DNA of 9,425 nt from Solirubrobacterales bacterium (GTDB lineage: Bacteria; Actinomycetota; Thermoleophilia; Solirubrobacterales; Solirubrobacteraceae), in contig JAPLCH010000261.1 of NCBI GenBank assembly GCA_026392325.1, positions 1-9,425 on the forward strand, in the 5' to 3' direction. Positions 1 to 5,943 of this stretch are shown piece after piece. Within the stretch, counting starts at the first letter, position 1. The number at the start of each line of letters is the position of its first letter. The translations under genes were made by a program, and so were the position numbers. Below the pieces are notes generated by a model. The model had not been told where the DNA came from. It worked only from the letters and a program-made list of their open reading frames with translations, and did no database searches.

Positions 1-267
1 ATTGAGGTTGACTCTGGCGCAGCAAAAGCTCTGGAAGCCGGTGGAACAAGCCTGCTCCCAGTAGGGGTAACAGCGGTTTCCGGCGACTTTGTCTCAGGTG
101 ACGCTGTTGAAGTTCTCTGTGAAGGGCGCCCGGTAGGGAAGGGTTTGGTTGCCTACTCGGCCGCGGATCTGGAGGCTGTCAAAGGGCTCAAGACTGATGC
201 TGTGAAAACTGCGATGCCGGGCGCCCCAGACGAGGCCATTCACCGGGATCGTTTTGTACTTGCCTGA
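1..267 (+). CDS. proB: glutamate 5-kinase, C-terminal part (5' end outside window)
   Basis: The frame open from base 1 encodes 88 residues ending in TGA at 265-267. It reads IEVDSGAAKALEAGGTSLLP, then GVTAVSGDFVSGDAVEV and a short tail. This is the typical join between the kinase domain and the C-terminal PUA domain of ProB: the VDxGAxxAL segment followed by the SLLPxGV...G.F..GD.V motif. ProB phosphorylates glutamate to gamma-glutamyl phosphate, the first step of proline synthesis in the cytosol. The unstable product goes to ProA, whose gene starts about 20 bases downstream, so the two are almost certainly in one operon. The kinase active site lies outside the window and cannot be checked. 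The assignment rests on the PUA segment plus the adjacent proA and is strong. Confidence 0.9.
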   Translation: MEVDSGAAKALEAGGTSLLPVGVTAVSGDFVSGDAVEVLCEGRPVGKGLVAYSAADLEAVKGLKTDAVKTAMPGAPDEAIHRDRFVLA

Positions 268-290
268 CACCCCTATCCTCGGAGGAAATG

Positions 291-1559
291 ATGTCAACTA
301 ATGAACAGAGCACGACCGAACTGCTGATTGCCGCCAAGGAGGCCTCCCGGGTTCTCGCCGGGTCCTCCGGAGAGGTGCGTGCCGCTGCCATTCGCGCCAT
401 CGCGGACGCTGTTGATGCAGGTCACGAGGAGATTCTTGCTGCGAATGCCCTCGATGTCGAAGCTGGCAAAGTCTCCGGGCTTGATGACGCGCTGATCGAC
501 CGACTGACACTCACCCCAGACCGGATCCGGGGAATTGCGGAAGGTGCCAGAGCGGTGGCCGATCTGGAGGATCCGGTTGATGAGGAGCTTGAGGGACACC
601 GCCTTGACAACGGACTTGAGATCAGAAAAGTGCGCAGGCCACTTGGAGTGGTCGCAGTCGTATACGAGGCAAGACCGAATGTGACCATTGACTCCGCAGT
701 CCTCTGCTTGCGCTCGGCGAACGCGGCAGTTCTTCGGGGCTCTTCAACTGCAGCGCACAGCAACGCGGTTCTCGCCCGGCTCGCATCAGCTGCGATCACA
801 GCTAGCGGGCTTCCGGCAGCAGCGGTCACACTGATCGGTGGCGGGCGACGTGAGGAGCTGCAGGAGCTGGGAACCGCAACCGACCTCGTTGACCTGATCA
901 TTCCACGGGGTGGAGCTGGCCTCAAGAAGGCCCTTGAGGCCGTCGCGACGGTACCCGTGATCTACGCGGCTGCGGGCAATTGTCATGTCTATGTTGACGC
1001 TGAGGCCGACCTTGCGATGGCGCAGGCAATAATTGTCAATGCCAAGGTTCAGCGGCCAGGAGTCTGCAATGCCGCGGAGAGTCTCCTTGTTCATGAGTCT
1101 GTGGCTGCAGAGTTTCTCCCGGCTGCGCTTGGCGCTTTGGCAGCGGAAGGAGTGGAACTTCGATGTGACGGACGGGCAGCAGCCCTCGCTGGAAGTGGAG
1201 TGGAAGTCGTGTCCGCGACAGATGAAGACTTTGCAACCGAGTTCCTTGCTCCCATTCTCTCCATCGCCGTGGTTGATTCCGCCGATGCAGCCATAGCTCA
1301 CATCGGTCGCTTTGGCAGTGGCCACTCAGAAGCAGTTGTTACATCTGATCGGGATGTGGCCAGGCAGTTCCAAGCTGAGGTTGATGCTGCGTGTGTTTAT
1401 GTGAACGCTTCAACTCGATTTACCGACGGCGCCGAGTTTGGCATGGGTGCTGAGATTGGAATCTCCACACAGAAGCTCCATGCCCGCGGGCCGATTGGAC
1501 TTCGTGAACTCACAACCTTCACGTATCTGATCGACGGCGACGGCCAGATTCGCGGCTAG
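291..1559 (+). CDS. proA: gamma-glutamyl phosphate reductase (glutamate-5-semialdehyde dehydrogenase)
   Basis: Encodes 422 residues, close to the usual 415-420 for ProA. The enzyme reduces gamma-glutamyl phosphate with NADPH to glutamate-5-semialdehyde in proline synthesis. Visible family marks are the RRPLGVVAVVYEARPNVTID segment, the LRGSS stretch, IIPRGG, and the catalytic cysteine in QRPGVCNAAESLLVH (codon at 1065-1067, Cys259 from this start). The C-terminus has the family's VNASTRFTDGxEFGxGAEIGISTQKLHARGP motif. Two ATG codons stand in tandem at 288 and 291. The GGAGG at 281-285 is 5 bases from the second and 2 from the first, so 291 is preferred, although 288 cannot be excluded. It follows proB by about 20 bases and precedes nadD by 18 bases, consistent with a proB-proA-nadD-rsfS operon. 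Nothing looks damaged. Confidence 0.97.
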   Translation: MSTNEQSTTELLIAAKEASRVLAGSSGEVRAAAIRAIADAVDAGHEEILAANALDVEAGKVSGLDDALIDRLTLTPDRIRGIAEGARAVADLEDPVDEELEGHRLDNGLEIRKVRRPLGVVAVVYEARPNVTIDSAVLCLRSANAAVLRGSSTAAHSNAVLARLASAAITASGLPAAAVTLIGGGRREELQELGTATDLVDLIIPRGGAGLKKALEAVATVPVIYAAAGNCHVYVDAEADLAMAQAIIVNAKVQRPGVCNAAESLLVHESVAAEFLPAALGALAAEGVELRCDGRAAALAGSGVEVVSATDEDFATEFLAPILSIAVVDSADAAIAHIGRFGSGHSEAVVTSDRDVARQFQAEVDAACVYVNASTRFTDGAEFGMGAEIGISTQKLHARGPIGLRELTTFTYLIDGDGQIRG

Positions 1560-1577
1560 GGAAGGCTGGGCTGACCA

Positions 1578-2627
1578 ATGGCCAAGGTCGGCATTCTCGG
1601 CGGGGCATTCAACCCTCCGCACAACGGCCACTTGGCTTTGGCTAGGGCGGCGGTGGAGCAGCTTGGGCTTGATGAGCTTCTCTTCGTGCCTGCCTCCACG
1701 CCACCTCACAAGCCGGTGCAAGACGACCCAGGAGCTGATGCGCGGTTTGAGCTTTGCGCAGCCGCCGTTGAGGCGGAACCACGGATTTCTGCATCTCGGA
1801 TGGAGCTTGACCGCGGCGGGGTCTCATTCTCCGTTGACACGCTCCGTCAGCTTCGCGAACAGAGGGGTGAGGACGAACTGGTCTTCATCCTTGGGGAGGA
1901 TGCGATTCGGTCGTTGGCGCAATGGCGCGAGCCGGAAGCTGTTGTTGAGCTCGCTGACCTCGCTTGGGTGGCGCGGGACGATCAGTCTGATGAACCGGCC
2001 AACACGGCTGAAATTGAGGAGCTGGCGATGAGACTTGGAGCCACGAAGGCGCCCACTTTGCTCGCGATGGAGCCCAATGCTGTTTCATCAACTGAAGTGC
2101 GACGTCGTATTTCGGCCGCTGAGCCAATCGACGAGCTCGTTCCCACGGCGGTGGCAGTTGCCATTGAGCAGGGCGGGCTGTATCGCAGCAACGATTTGAG
2201 AGAGGCAGCAATGACTGAAGACAAGACTGAGACACAACCTGTGCTTACGGACGCTGAGCTGGCCGCTGAGGTAGTGAGGCTTGCCCACGACAAGAAGGGC
2301 ACACAGGTCATAGAGATGGACCTGACGGGCCTTGTTGACTACACGGACCGCTTTGTGATCGTTACCGCCCGCAGTGACCGCCAGGCGAAGGCCATCCACG
2401 ATGGGATCCTTGGTGAGCTGAAGATGAAATACGGCCTCATGCCGCGGCGGGTTGAAGGCCTTCCGGAAGGGCGCTGGGTACTGATCGACCTTTATGACGT
2501 GGTCGTCCACATTTTCCAGCAGGAGGCTCGCGACACTTATCGCCTGGAGAAGCTGTGGGGCGACGCTCCAAAGACAGAGCACGAGGATCTTCCTCCCGAG
2601 CCCGACTTCATGACGCCGGCTGAGTAG
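1578..2627 (+). CDS. nadD-rsfS: NadD-RsfS in-frame fusion: nicotinate-nucleotide adenylyltransferase plus ribosome silencing factor
   Basis: One open frame of 349 residues carries two proteins that are usually separate. Residues 1-205 are NadD, which joins nicotinate mononucleotide and ATP to make deamido-NAD: the nucleotidyltransferase motif GGAFNPPHNGH is at 8-18 (HxGH 15-18) and the SSTEVRRR motif is at 170-177. The NadD fold ends normally at about GGLY (202-205). Residues 212-349 are RsfS (DUF143), which binds ribosomal protein uL14 and blocks 30S/50S joining in poor growth. Its hallmark segments DYFVI-like YTDRFVIVTARSDRQ, VEGLPEGRWVLIDLYDVVVHIF and YRLEKLWGDA are present, and a 20-residue acidic tail follows. 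Only about six residues (SNDLRE) link the domains. Met212 has its own Shine-Dalgarno-like site, so a free RsfS is likely made as well. Removing one T from the TTT at 2195-2197 would stop nadD at a TGA and separate the genes, so an indel origin (biological or technical) must be considered. Domain identities are firm; the fusion is less so. Confidence 0.93.
   Translation: MAKVGILGGAFNPPHNGHLALARAAVEQLGLDELLFVPASTPPHKPVQDDPGADARFELCAAAVEAEPRISASRMELDRGGVSFSVDTLRQLREQRGEDELVFILGEDAIRSLAQWREPEAVVELADLAWVARDDQSDEPANTAEIEELAMRLGATKAPTLLAMEPNAVSSTEVRRRISAAEPIDELVPTAVAVAIEQGGLYRSNDLREAAMTEDKTETQPVLTDAELAAEVVRLAHDKKGTQVIEMDLTGLVDYTDRFVIVTARSDRQAKAIHDGILGELKMKYGLMPRRVEGLPEGRWVLIDLYDVVVHIFQQEARDTYRLEKLWGDAPKTEHEDLPPEPDFMTPAE
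2211..2627 (+). other. rsfS: internal start: possible separate RsfS (ribosome silencing factor)
   Basis: ATG at 2211 (Met212 of the fused frame) opens a 138-residue RsfS, somewhat longer than the usual 105-130 because of the C-terminal tail. AGAGG at 2201-2205, with 5 bases of spacing, is a plausible ribosome binding site and sits exactly where a separate rsfS would need one. The sequence supports initiation here in addition to, or instead of, read-in from NadD. Which form dominates in the cell cannot be told from sequence. Confidence 0.6.
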
Positions 2628-2656
2628 AGCGACCGATTCGCCCTGACGGTTGGGGC

Positions 2657-2686
2657 TTGATGGTTGGGGTCGGGATCCGATACAAT
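2657..2686 (+). promoter_or_regulatory. sigma-70-like promoter, -35 TTGATG / -10 TACAAT
   Basis: TTGATG (2657-2662) and TACAAT (2681-2686) are separated by 18 bp. The -10 matches TATAAT at five of six bases and the -35 matches TTGACA at four of six. A start of transcription about 7 bases after the -10 would fall near 2693, immediately at the GTG at 2694. The promoter begins 30 bases after the nadD-rsfS stop codon, so the next gene has its own transcription start. Confidence 0.6.
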
Positions 2687-2693
2687 CGCAATC

Positions 2694-3029
2694 GTGCATC
2701 GTATGATCCACCTGCTTCGCAGGAACGGAAGTGTCGGGGCGGCGACCTTGCTCGCAGTCGTGGTCATCCTCGGGATGGCAGTAGCGCCAGTGGCATTGCT
2801 GTGGCTCTCCCCGGCGCTGGCTTTGGTCCTGATGCTTGCGGTCGGCCTTTCGGAGCCAGCCACCGAATTCCTTGACCGGGCTCGCAGGTTCTTCTCCGGG
2901 AAACGTTCTCGCCGCCCGGTCAAACTGCCGATGCCCGGCTTGCCGGTGTTTGTTGCTCTCAGTCGCAGGGTGTTCACTCTGAACCTGGCAGTTCGGCCCC
3001 CTCCTGCAGCAGCCCCCCTTCACCACTAG
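2694..3029 (+). CDS. small hypothetical membrane protein, two predicted helices, probably leaderless
   Basis: The frame gives 111 residues from GTG 2694, or 108 from ATG 2703. An ATG further up at 2664 is unlikely because the promoter's -10 box would then lie inside the coding region. No family is recognised. A basic N-terminus (HLLRR) is followed by a hydrophobic stretch at about residues 14-52, LLAVVVILGMAVAPVALLW plus LALVLMLAVGL, which fits a two-helix hairpin. After that comes an amphipathic, arginine/lysine-rich part (RARRFFSGKRSRRP) and a proline-rich C-terminus (RPPPAAAP), probably cytoplasmic. Third codon positions are mostly G or C, as in the neighbours, which supports real coding. 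No Shine-Dalgarno site precedes either start. It stands between the NadD/RsfS frame and the secreted-protein pair, and its position gives no function. Confidence 0.6.
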   Translation: MHRMIHLLRRNGSVGAATLLAVVVILGMAVAPVALLWLSPALALVLMLAVGLSEPATEFLDRARRFFSGKRSRRPVKLPMPGLPVFVALSRRVFTLNLAVRPPPAAAPLHH

Positions 3030-3087
3030 GGCACTCGGCACTTCCGCATGGTTGGGCTGATGCCCACGCCATTGCTGAAACCAAGTG

Positions 3088-3110
3088 AAAGGAGGGCGCG
3101 TGAGCGCCCT
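3088..3110 (+). promoter_or_regulatory. strong Shine-Dalgarno and GNRA hairpin covering a GTG start codon
   Basis: AAAGGAGG (3088-3095) is a near-perfect ribosome binding site 4 bases before GTG 3100. AGGGCGC (3093-3099) pairs perfectly with GCGCCCT (3104-3110), leaving the loop GTGA (3100-3103). In RNA this is GUGA, a GNRA tetraloop, and it contains the start codon itself. The 5' arm also takes up the last bases of the Shine-Dalgarno. Both elements are directly visible; a role in limiting translation is inference. Confidence 0.6.
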
Positions 3111-4275
3111 GAACCCAAACAATGTCTTGAGTCGGTTGATGCCGACAGTTCGATGCCTCTTTACGGCAGGGTTGTGCACGGCAGTTTTGATTGCCTGTGC
3201 GGCTCCCCCCGTGGCATCCGCTGCCGCGCCTGAACCCTGTGGGGGAACGGCGCAGATAGATGATGCGTCCGGAGACGGCCACCACATCCCTGAGGATGTT
3301 TTGGCCGCGTGGTTCGCCGAATCAGGCGACTCCGTGAGCGCAGTCATCCAAGTGCGGCAGGCTGTTTGGGAACCGCAGCATGATGATTCAGATGTTGCGG
3401 GTTACTCGATGCTTTACAGCTTTGGTGGCCAGACCCATTATGTTCGAGCCCAGGCACCACGGCCTCCGGATTCGATCCTTTACGACTATGGGACATGGAC
3501 GCGGGTAGGGGGCTTCATAAGTGCTGGAACTACCACCGGCATAGCCGTTGAGGGCTATCACGGAACAGTCACGGTCAACATTCCGGCAGCTGCCGGAGTA
3601 ACTCGTGGGACGAAGCTGGGATCGCCGTTCGTACTGGTGTACGACGGAATTGTTTCCGGCGAGCCCCACTGGGTAGATCGTGCCCCCGGTGGTGTCACTC
3701 CGGATGATGGACTTGAGCGCGGAGCTGATTTTGTTGTCGGTTCGTGCTCGGTTGAGCCTCCCGTTGTCACTTCGGCAGTCGTCTTGAAGGCGCCGACAAG
3801 GATTACGGGTAAGGCCAACGTCACCCTGACGGGCACAGTTGTCCCGGCTCGCGCCGGCGTCGCCGTTGCTCTGACAGTTCAGGGGCGTGCATCGCGTGTT
3901 GTGCAGCTCACAACAGGTGCCGACGGATCATTCCGAAGTGTCGTTGCGGTCTCTGAGACAACCCGGTTCCGCGCCGTTGCGGAGACCATCGCGTCTCAGA
4001 CCCGCACGTTGACCGTCTATTCCACTGTGAGGATCAGCATCAGGAAGATCCGAGCTGGGATATGGCAAGCAGACGGCATCGTCAATCCAGCGCTTCCAGG
4101 CAGTGCGTTGCTGCTCAGGACCAACGCATACCGACCAACTGCAACAGGCAAGGTTCTGAACGGTCGTTTTTCGATCCGTCTCAAGAACCCGACACGGGGC
4201 TCGTACGAGGCCGTGTACATACCGATCGGCACGACTGCCGAACGGTCTACATCAAACATAGGAGCACTTCGATGA
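3100..4275 (+). CDS. secreted or lipid-anchored beta-domain protein of unknown function
   Basis: Encodes 391 residues from GTG 3100, chosen for the AAAGGAGG just upstream; a GTG at 3085 lies before that site and is rejected. The N-terminus is an export signal: Arg18, a hydrophobic core at about 19-33, then either signal peptidase I cleavage after ASA (39-41) or lipoprotein processing at the lipobox LIAC (30-33, Cys33). Residues 47-216 look like one beta-rich domain, with Cys47 and Cys216 placed to form a disulfide at its ends (CGGTAQIDDASGDGHHIP near the start, ADFVVGSC at the end). Residues about 222-310 and 311-391 resemble two Ig-like sandwiches: ITGKANVTLTGTV...GADGSFRS, then GIWQADGIVNPALPGS...NGRFSIRL. 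No family or catalytic site is recognised. The stop codon overlaps the next start as ATGA, so it is probably made together with the His-first protein that follows. A surface or cell-envelope role is inferred. Confidence 0.85.
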   Translation: MSALNPNNVLSRLMPTVRCLFTAGLCTAVLIACAAPPVASAAAPEPCGGTAQIDDASGDGHHIPEDVLAAWFAESGDSVSAVIQVRQAVWEPQHDDSDVAGYSMLYSFGGQTHYVRAQAPRPPDSILYDYGTWTRVGGFISAGTTTGIAVEGYHGTVTVNIPAAAGVTRGTKLGSPFVLVYDGIVSGEPHWVDRAPGGVTPDDGLERGADFVVGSCSVEPPVVTSAVVLKAPTRITGKANVTLTGTVVPARAGVAVALTVQGRASRVVQLTTGADGSFRSVVAVSETTRFRAVAETIASQTRTLTVYSTVRISIRKIRAGIWQADGIVNPALPGSALLLRTNAYRPTATGKVLNGRFSIRLKNPTRGSYEAVYIPIGTTAERSTSNIGALR

Positions 4276-5459
4276 AAACCATGTTCAAGAAGGCGGTCCC
4301 GGCTTTGCTGGCCGCTGTCGCATTGATCGTTCCGAGCAGCGCGATAGCGCACGGATCAGTCTGGACCACGTCCGTAAAGACGGCAACCGCCGCCGATGGT
4401 GGGGGCATCGTTGTGACCACCAGCAAGACCAGCTACCTAGCGAGCAACCACGGCTACGTGATTGCGTACACCGAGGCTAATGGGCTGAGTGATCACGGGA
4501 TGATCAACTACAAGGCACTGCCTGGCAGCTATCGCAACCAGGCGTCGTTCACGTTGGACCGGTTGCTCTCCGAAGGTGACACGGGCGTTCAGACGCACGC
4601 GACATGTCAGGGAAGCAGTGGTGACGCGGCGAAGCTTTGGATCCCGGCGAACATAGCCGCGTGGCAGAGCCAGACTCCTTCGACGCCAGCTGGCTCGGAG
4701 CCGTTCTGGAACTACATCCCGTGGCAGAACACGGGGGCAGGACTTGGTGACGGTGCCGAGGTTGCAACGTGGGTAGCTGAGGTGAAGGAGCTGACTGGTG
4801 TGGATCTCGCAGCAGCGAGTGACCTATCAGCTGCCTGCGCCGGAATCGGTGGTACCTATAAGGCCGCTGACACGGTGGCGAGTACTACAGCGTCGCTTAC
4901 CTCAGGCTACTCAGCGGATATCTCAAAGCCACTCAACGATCAGATCAGCTCGTTGACCGCCGACAAGGCGACACTGACGGGGCAGTTGAGCGGCCTTCAG
5001 GCTGATCTGGCAGCGGCGAACAGCGCAAAGAGTGCAGCATTGAGCGCGAAGGCAACTGCTGAGTCCGCAGCGTCCACGGCAGTCGCCACCAAGAATGCGG
5101 CGCTGGCAGATGTGGCCCGGCTGTCGAGGACACTCAGTGCCTCAACTGCTGGAGCAACTCTCGCAGGTTCGGTGGCCGCGTCAACGGGGGCTCCAGTGAG
5201 CGTCAGCGGTCCAGGTGGCCTCGCTGTGACGATCAATCTGGTCATCAGTCAGGCAAAGGCAACGGCGCTGCACCTTTCGTCAACGACGATCGGCACAGCA
5301 ACCGCAACGATCGGAGCCGGCGGAACAGTCAGCAAGACCGTTGCGCTGTCAAGCGCAGCAAAGACAAAGGTCAAGAAGCTGTCAGCCAATCTGGGCGTGA
5401 CCATTCAGGTCAGCGGTTCGGATCGCGCGGCCGCCAAGGGCTGGACGTTCACCAAGTAG
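4272..5459 (+). CDS. secreted His-first protein with coiled coil and C-terminal Ig-like domain, unknown function
   Basis: Encodes 395 residues. The ATG at 4272 is supported by AGGAG at 4260-4264 (spacing 7), by the ATGA overlap with the upstream stop, and by a classical signal peptide directly after it: MKTMFKK, hydrophobic core, SSAIA, with cleavage expected after Ala26. The mature chain would start HGSVW. The N-terminal domain (27-195) is rich in Trp and Gly, carries His at 27, 60, 75 and 109 (NHGY, SDHGM, THATC), and has two cysteines (112 and 189) that may form a disulfide. Residues about 202-288 are Ala-rich with Leu at heptad-like spacing (221, 228, 235, 242), suggesting a coiled coil. 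Residues about 295-395 look like the beta domain common in secreted actinobacterial proteins (VTINLVISQAKATALHLSS...VQVSG-like end). No family is recognised. The His-first mature end and the CopC/YcnI neighbours make copper binding a reasonable but untested guess. Confidence 0.88.
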   Translation: MKTMFKKAVPALLAAVALIVPSSAIAHGSVWTTSVKTATAADGGGIVVTTSKTSYLASNHGYVIAYTEANGLSDHGMINYKALPGSYRNQASFTLDRLLSEGDTGVQTHATCQGSSGDAAKLWIPANIAAWQSQTPSTPAGSEPFWNYIPWQNTGAGLGDGAEVATWVAEVKELTGVDLAAASDLSAACAGIGGTYKAADTVASTTASLTSGYSADISKPLNDQISSLTADKATLTGQLSGLQADLAAANSAKSAALSAKATAESAASTAVATKNAALADVARLSRTLSASTAGATLAGSVAASTGAPVSVSGPGGLAVTINLVISQAKATALHLSSTTIGTATATIGAGGTVSKTVALSSAAKTKVKKLSANLGVTIQVSGSDRAAAKGWTFTK

Positions 5460-5511
5460 GCAAACAGGCTTGCCGACCGGAGCGGGGAGTTGTTTGCCCG
5501 CTCCGGTTTGC
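5460..5511 (+). terminator. strong hairpin, probable terminator after the secreted-protein pair
   Basis: ACCGGAGCGGG (5476-5486) and CCCGCTCCGGT (5497-5507) form a perfect 11-bp stem with a 10-base loop. An outer pair, GCAAAC (5460-5465) with GTTTGC (5506-5511), could compete or extend it. It starts right after the stop of the upstream gene and leaves 28 bases before the copC start. Only a short T run follows (TTT), as is frequent for high-GC actinobacterial terminators, so full or partial termination cannot be told apart. Confidence 0.6.
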
Positions 5512-5539
5512 GCGCCGTTCCAACGAATTGGAGGCTTCA

Positions 5540-5926
5540 ATGAGGCAGATAAATGAGGTGAAGCGGCGCTCAAGTATCGCCGTAGGGCTGATCGTTGCCG
5601 GCTGCGTGCTCGGCACGGCCGGCTCAGCATTGGCGCACACCCAACTGGCGACCACCAGTCCTGGACATGGGCGGACGGTTTCGAAGGGAACAAGCGTTGT
5701 CAAGGTGAGCTTTACCGGACCCCTCCGCTCGGGGCGAATCACTGTGGTTGGACCACACGGCAGGCACTGGTCGATCGGAAGTGGCGGGCGCGATCCCCGA
5801 AACATCAAGCGAGTCATCGTTCCGCTGCGCCGTGGGATTGTCAGCGGGCGTTACAGGGCGACATGGTCAATCGTCGCCGCCGACGGACATCACCAGTCAG
5901 GTTCCTTCCTGTTCCGAGTCAGATAG
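5540..5926 (+). CDS. copC: CopC-domain periplasmic copper-binding protein
   Basis: Encodes 128 residues. ATG 5540 is chosen because GGAGG at 5530-5534 lies 5 bases upstream; an in-frame TTG at 5528 overlaps that site. The signal peptide (KRR, hydrophobic core, GSALA) is cut after Ala32, giving a mature start HTQLATTSPGHG that matches the CopC pattern HAxLxxSxPAxGxxV. Near the C-terminus is AADGHHQSGSFLFRV, the family's SADGHxxxGSxxFxV motif. In mature numbering the likely Cu(II) ligands are His1, Asp83 and His85, the set I recall for characterised CopC proteins. There is no methionine after the initiator, so the Met-rich Cu(I) site of some CopC types is absent and a Cu(II)-only form is expected. 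It usually partners with the membrane protein CopD, which is not seen here. It follows the secreted pair after a hairpin and converges on ycnI. Confidence 0.92.
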   Translation: MRQINEVKRRSSIAVGLIVAGCVLGTAGSALAHTQLATTSPGHGRTVSKGTSVVKVSFTGPLRSGRITVVGPHGRHWSIGSGGRDPRNIKRVIVPLRRGIVSGRYRATWSIVAADGHHQSGSFLFRVR

Positions 5927-5943
5927 CCGTCAGTGACGACGGC
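5926..5943. terminator. possible bidirectional terminator between convergent copC and ycnI
   Basis: GCCGTC (5926-5931) pairs with GACGGC (5938-5943) around a 6-base loop. The hairpin overlaps the copC stop (5924-5926) and the ycnI stop (5932-5930 on the minus strand), which are only 3 bases apart. It is short and without a T run, so it is weak evidence, but it is the only candidate at this convergent junction. Confidence 0.3.

Noticed and set aside
422..925. Minus-strand open frame of 167 codons within proA
   Set aside because: Ser/Arg/Pro-rich translation typical of the complement of a GC-rich gene; proA on the plus strand is unmistakable.
3053..3066. Small hairpin TGGGC-TGAT-GCCCA after the small membrane gene
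   Set aside because: Only 5 bp with no T run; too weak to call a terminator.
2088..3347. Long open frame on the minus strand (419 codons)
   Set aside because: It runs opposite to the NadD/RsfS frame, the small membrane gene and the secreted-protein signal peptide, has no ribosome binding site seen, and its sequence shows no domain or membrane pattern; it is the complement of real coding DNA.
4062..4271. Upstream extension of the 4272 gene by 70 codons
   Set aside because: The extension overlaps the end of the previous gene in another frame and would bury a textbook signal peptide; AGGAG and the ATGA overlap favour 4272.
4990..5110. Tandem repeat in the Ala/Ser-rich part of the secreted coiled-coil protein
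   Set aside because: The protein composition is repetitive, but no DNA unit repeats in tandem; a coiled coil explains it.
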